From Leptospira bandrabouensis (GTDB taxonomy: Bacteria; Spirochaetota; Leptospiria; Leptospirales; Leptospiraceae), in contig NZ_RQHT01000014.1 in the NCBI RefSeq assembly GCF_004770905.1, positions 620,001-684,000 of the forward strand: a DNA stretch of 64,000 nucleotides, in the 5' to 3' direction. The notes under the pieces are model-generated. The model was not told the origin of the DNA. It did no database searches and saw only the letters and a program-made list of their open reading frames with translations. Position 1 is the stretch's first letter, and each line of letters starts with the position of its first letter. The position numbers and the translations under genes are program-made. Shown here piece after piece: positions 62,253 to 64,000 of this stretch.

Positions 62253-64000
62253 TTGCCTAAGAAAGAAAATCCTGCCAAACGAGTTGCAGAACTTCGCAAA
62301 GAGATTCAAAAACACAATGATCTCTATTATAAAAAAAATACTCCTAAAATCTCAGACAAAGAGTTTGATCTTTTAGTCAAAGAGTTACAATCTCTTGAAA
62401 AAGCTAACCCCGATTTGGTGGTTGAATCCTCACCAACTTTACAAGTAGGATCTGACCTCTCCCCACAATTTAGCAAATTCAAACACAAAGTCCCTGTTTT
62501 ATCTTTAGAAAATACCTATAATGAAACAGAACTTTCCGAATGGTTGGAAAAAACTGGCTCCGATGAACTTTATTCCCTTGAATGGAAAATTGACGGCGCC
62601 TCCATCTTGTTATATTATGAAAATGGAAAACTCACTCATTGTGTGACGAGGGGTTCTGGCGGAATCGGAGATATTGTTACCGAAAACGTCAAAACCATCG
62701 AATCCATACCACAATCACTTTCTGAACCTTTAAACCTATCGGTCCGTGGGGAAATTTTTATGACCTTTGCGGATTTTGAAGAATTCAATGAAGAATATGG
62801 CGGTAAGTTTGCCAACCCAAGGAACTTGGCTGCAGGTTCTATCAAACAAAAAGACCCACTTGAGGTCGCCAAACGCCCGTTAAGAATCTACGTATATGAT
62901 GTATATTTTTCTTCCTCCAGAAAAGGAATTAACAAACATAAAGACATCGTCACTTTATTAAAAAAAGAAAAGTTTCCGTTGGCTCCTGATTCCACAATCA
63001 TCAAAGGAAAAAATCTAATCCAAGAGATTGAATCATTCCGAAAGAAAAAAGATAAAATGCCTTTTCCTGTGGATGGCCTTGTCATCAAACTCGATGACCT
63101 CAACTTACGTGAAAGTTTAGGGGAAACAAGCCAGTCTCCACGTTGGGCCCGTGCATTCAAGTTCGATGCTTTACTCAAAGAAACCACCATTGAAGAAATC
63201 GATTTTGCCATTGGTAGAACAGGAAAAATCACACCGCGTGCCAAAGTCACACCTATCTCACTTGCAGGTACAACAGTCACCTACGCCACCTTACACAACC
63301 AAGACTATATCGACCAACTTGGTGCAGGAATCGGTGCAAAAGTATTAATCTCCAAACGCGGCGAAATCATACCCGCAGTGGAAAAAGTAACGGTTCCACC
63401 CAAATCTGTTTTTGTTTTACCTAATGAATGTCCTGCCTGTAAAACTAAACTAACAAAGGTAGACGATTCTGTTGATTTTTTCTGCACCAATGGTAATTGT
63501 CCAGAACGCAAACTAAACCAACTTATATTCTTTTGCTCCAAAAAACAAATGAATATCGAAGGACTCGGGGAAAGACAAATTCAAATTTTCTTTGAAAAAG
63601 GTTGGGTCAAAGACATTCCTGATTTATACACATTAAATAAATACAAAGACACCATACTAGAGTTAGATGGATTTGGTGAAAAGTCAGTCAAAATCATCTT
63701 TGATGCCATAGAAAAATCGAAAGAAAAAGATTTCAGATTCACTTTACCTTCGATTGGCCTAAACGAAGTTGGACCCAAGGTCACCGAAATTCTCATTGAA
63801 AATGGATATGATTCATGGGATAAACTTCTCACTTTAGCCAAATCCAAAACAGCAAATGAGGAACTAACATCAATTCACGGCATTGGCCCACGCACTATCG
63901 ATGCTTTACTCGCTCACTTAAAAGATAAAGAAACCTTAAAACTAGTAAACACTCTCATTAAACTTGGCCTTAAATTCCAAGCAGACGAAACCGAAAAAAG
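62253..64000 (+). CDS. ligA: NAD-dependent DNA ligase, truncated by window end
   Basis: About 582 codons are present; the C-terminal BRCT domain lies beyond 64000. The TTG at 62253 follows the M23 stop with no gap, with AGGAG about 9 bases upstream, and opens with KRVAELRKEIQKHNDLYY, the Ia domain. The adenylated Lys is Lys112 (WKIDG). The normally invariant TRGDG reads TRGSG (132-136) and GED reads GDI just after it. The OB domain, the Cys4 zinc finger (CPACK ... CTNGNC) and the helix-hairpin-helix region follow. It seals nicks in DNA replication and repair. Confidence 0.92.
   Translation, partial: MPKKENPAKRVAELRKEIQKHNDLYYKKNTPKISDKEFDLLVKELQSLEKANPDLVVESSPTLQVGSDLSPQFSKFKHKVPVLSLENTYNETELSEWLEKTGSDELYSLEWKIDGASILLYYENGKLTHCVTRGSGGIGDIVTENVKTIESIPQSLSEPLNLSVRGEIFMTFADFEEFNEEYGGKFANPRNLAAGSIKQKDPLEVAKRPLRIYVYDVYFSSSRKGINKHKDIVTLLKKEKFPLAPDSTIIKGKNLIQEIESFRKKKDKMPFPVDGLVIKLDDLNLRESLGETSQSPRWARAFKFDALLKETTIEEIDFAIGRTGKITPRAKVTPISLAGTTVTYATLHNQDYIDQLGAGIGAKVLISKRGEIIPAVEKVTVPPKSVFVLPNECPACKTKLTKVDDSVDFFCTNGNCPERKLNQLIFFCSKKQMNIEGLGERQIQIFFEKGWVKDIPDLYTLNKYKDTILELDGFGEKSVKIIFDAIEKSKEKDFRFTLPSIGLNEVGPKVTEILIENGYDSWDKLLTLAKSKTANEELTSIHGIGPRTIDALLAHLKDKETLKLVNTLIKLGLKFQADETEK

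Overview
The window reads as a chromosomal segment of a spirochaete of the genus Leptospira, most likely from the saprophytic clade that includes L. biflexa. The clearest marker is the gene at 7527-8429, which I recognise as the flagellar-coiling protein FcpA, found only in Leptospira. The moderately AT-rich composition, frequent TTG/GTG starts, loosely conserved lipoboxes and many Leptospira-type hypothetical proteins agree with this. The species is an inference; no rRNA is present. I see no phage, insertion sequence, CRISPR array, plasmid origin or defence island. This is core chromosome, so the unusual signals lie inside individual genes and at gene boundaries.

Layout. 0.15-8.5 kb: a YihY-type membrane protein, a 53-aa protein, an ABC-F ATPase with rhodanese and DAHP synthase behind it, a reverse-strand block dnaC-like/folK/panB, then fcpA with a strong terminator. 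8.6-16.9 kb: a two-gene ABC exporter (FtsX-type permease plus ATPase), a 74-aa zinc-ribbon protein and leuS behind a near-consensus promoter, and a two-gene unit of a GHKL ATPase and a tail-anchored protein. 17-25.4 kb: thrC; lepB, a PASTA-containing penicillin-binding protein and a Maf-type glycosyltransferase in tight series; an OmpA-domain protein; and a sigma-54-activator-like protein that has lost its key motifs. 25.4-31.3 kb: prfB, and a chain valS-purD-unknown on the reverse strand. 31.4-37.3 kb: a 49-aa protein, a thioredoxin-fold lipoprotein, a secreted unknown, a flavin monooxygenase overlapping an M23 peptidase lipoprotein, a PilZ-like protein and a sodium:solute symporter.

37.4-46 kb is one forward-strand housekeeping run: an acyltransferase, a WYL regulator, ispE, tRNA-Gln, glmU (pyrophosphorylase half only), prs, rplY, pth, ftsH and an EVE-domain protein. 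The order glmU-prs-rplY(ctc)-pth is the same as in Bacillus, which makes the altered active site of this Pth notable. 46-64 kb: a PAS/GAF histidine kinase with a small response regulator, a CAP-domain protein, a lipoprotein, a DASS transporter, a GpsA-PlsB fusion for phospholipid entry, a four-gene acyl-CoA dehydrogenase/transporter operon, a C-terminal J-domain protein, a YceI plus cytochrome b561-like pair, a SanA-like protein head-to-head with a second M23 peptidase, and ligA running off the window end.

The observations I rate highest are the Pth with its catalytic His replaced by Ser, the enhancer-binding-protein homologue lacking GAFTGA and Walker B, the GpsA-PlsB fusion, the promoter-zinc ribbon-hairpin arrangement in front of leuS, and two hairpin-plus-T-run elements that end a few bases before a start codon. 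No alignment or search was run; family assignments come from motifs and overall likeness.
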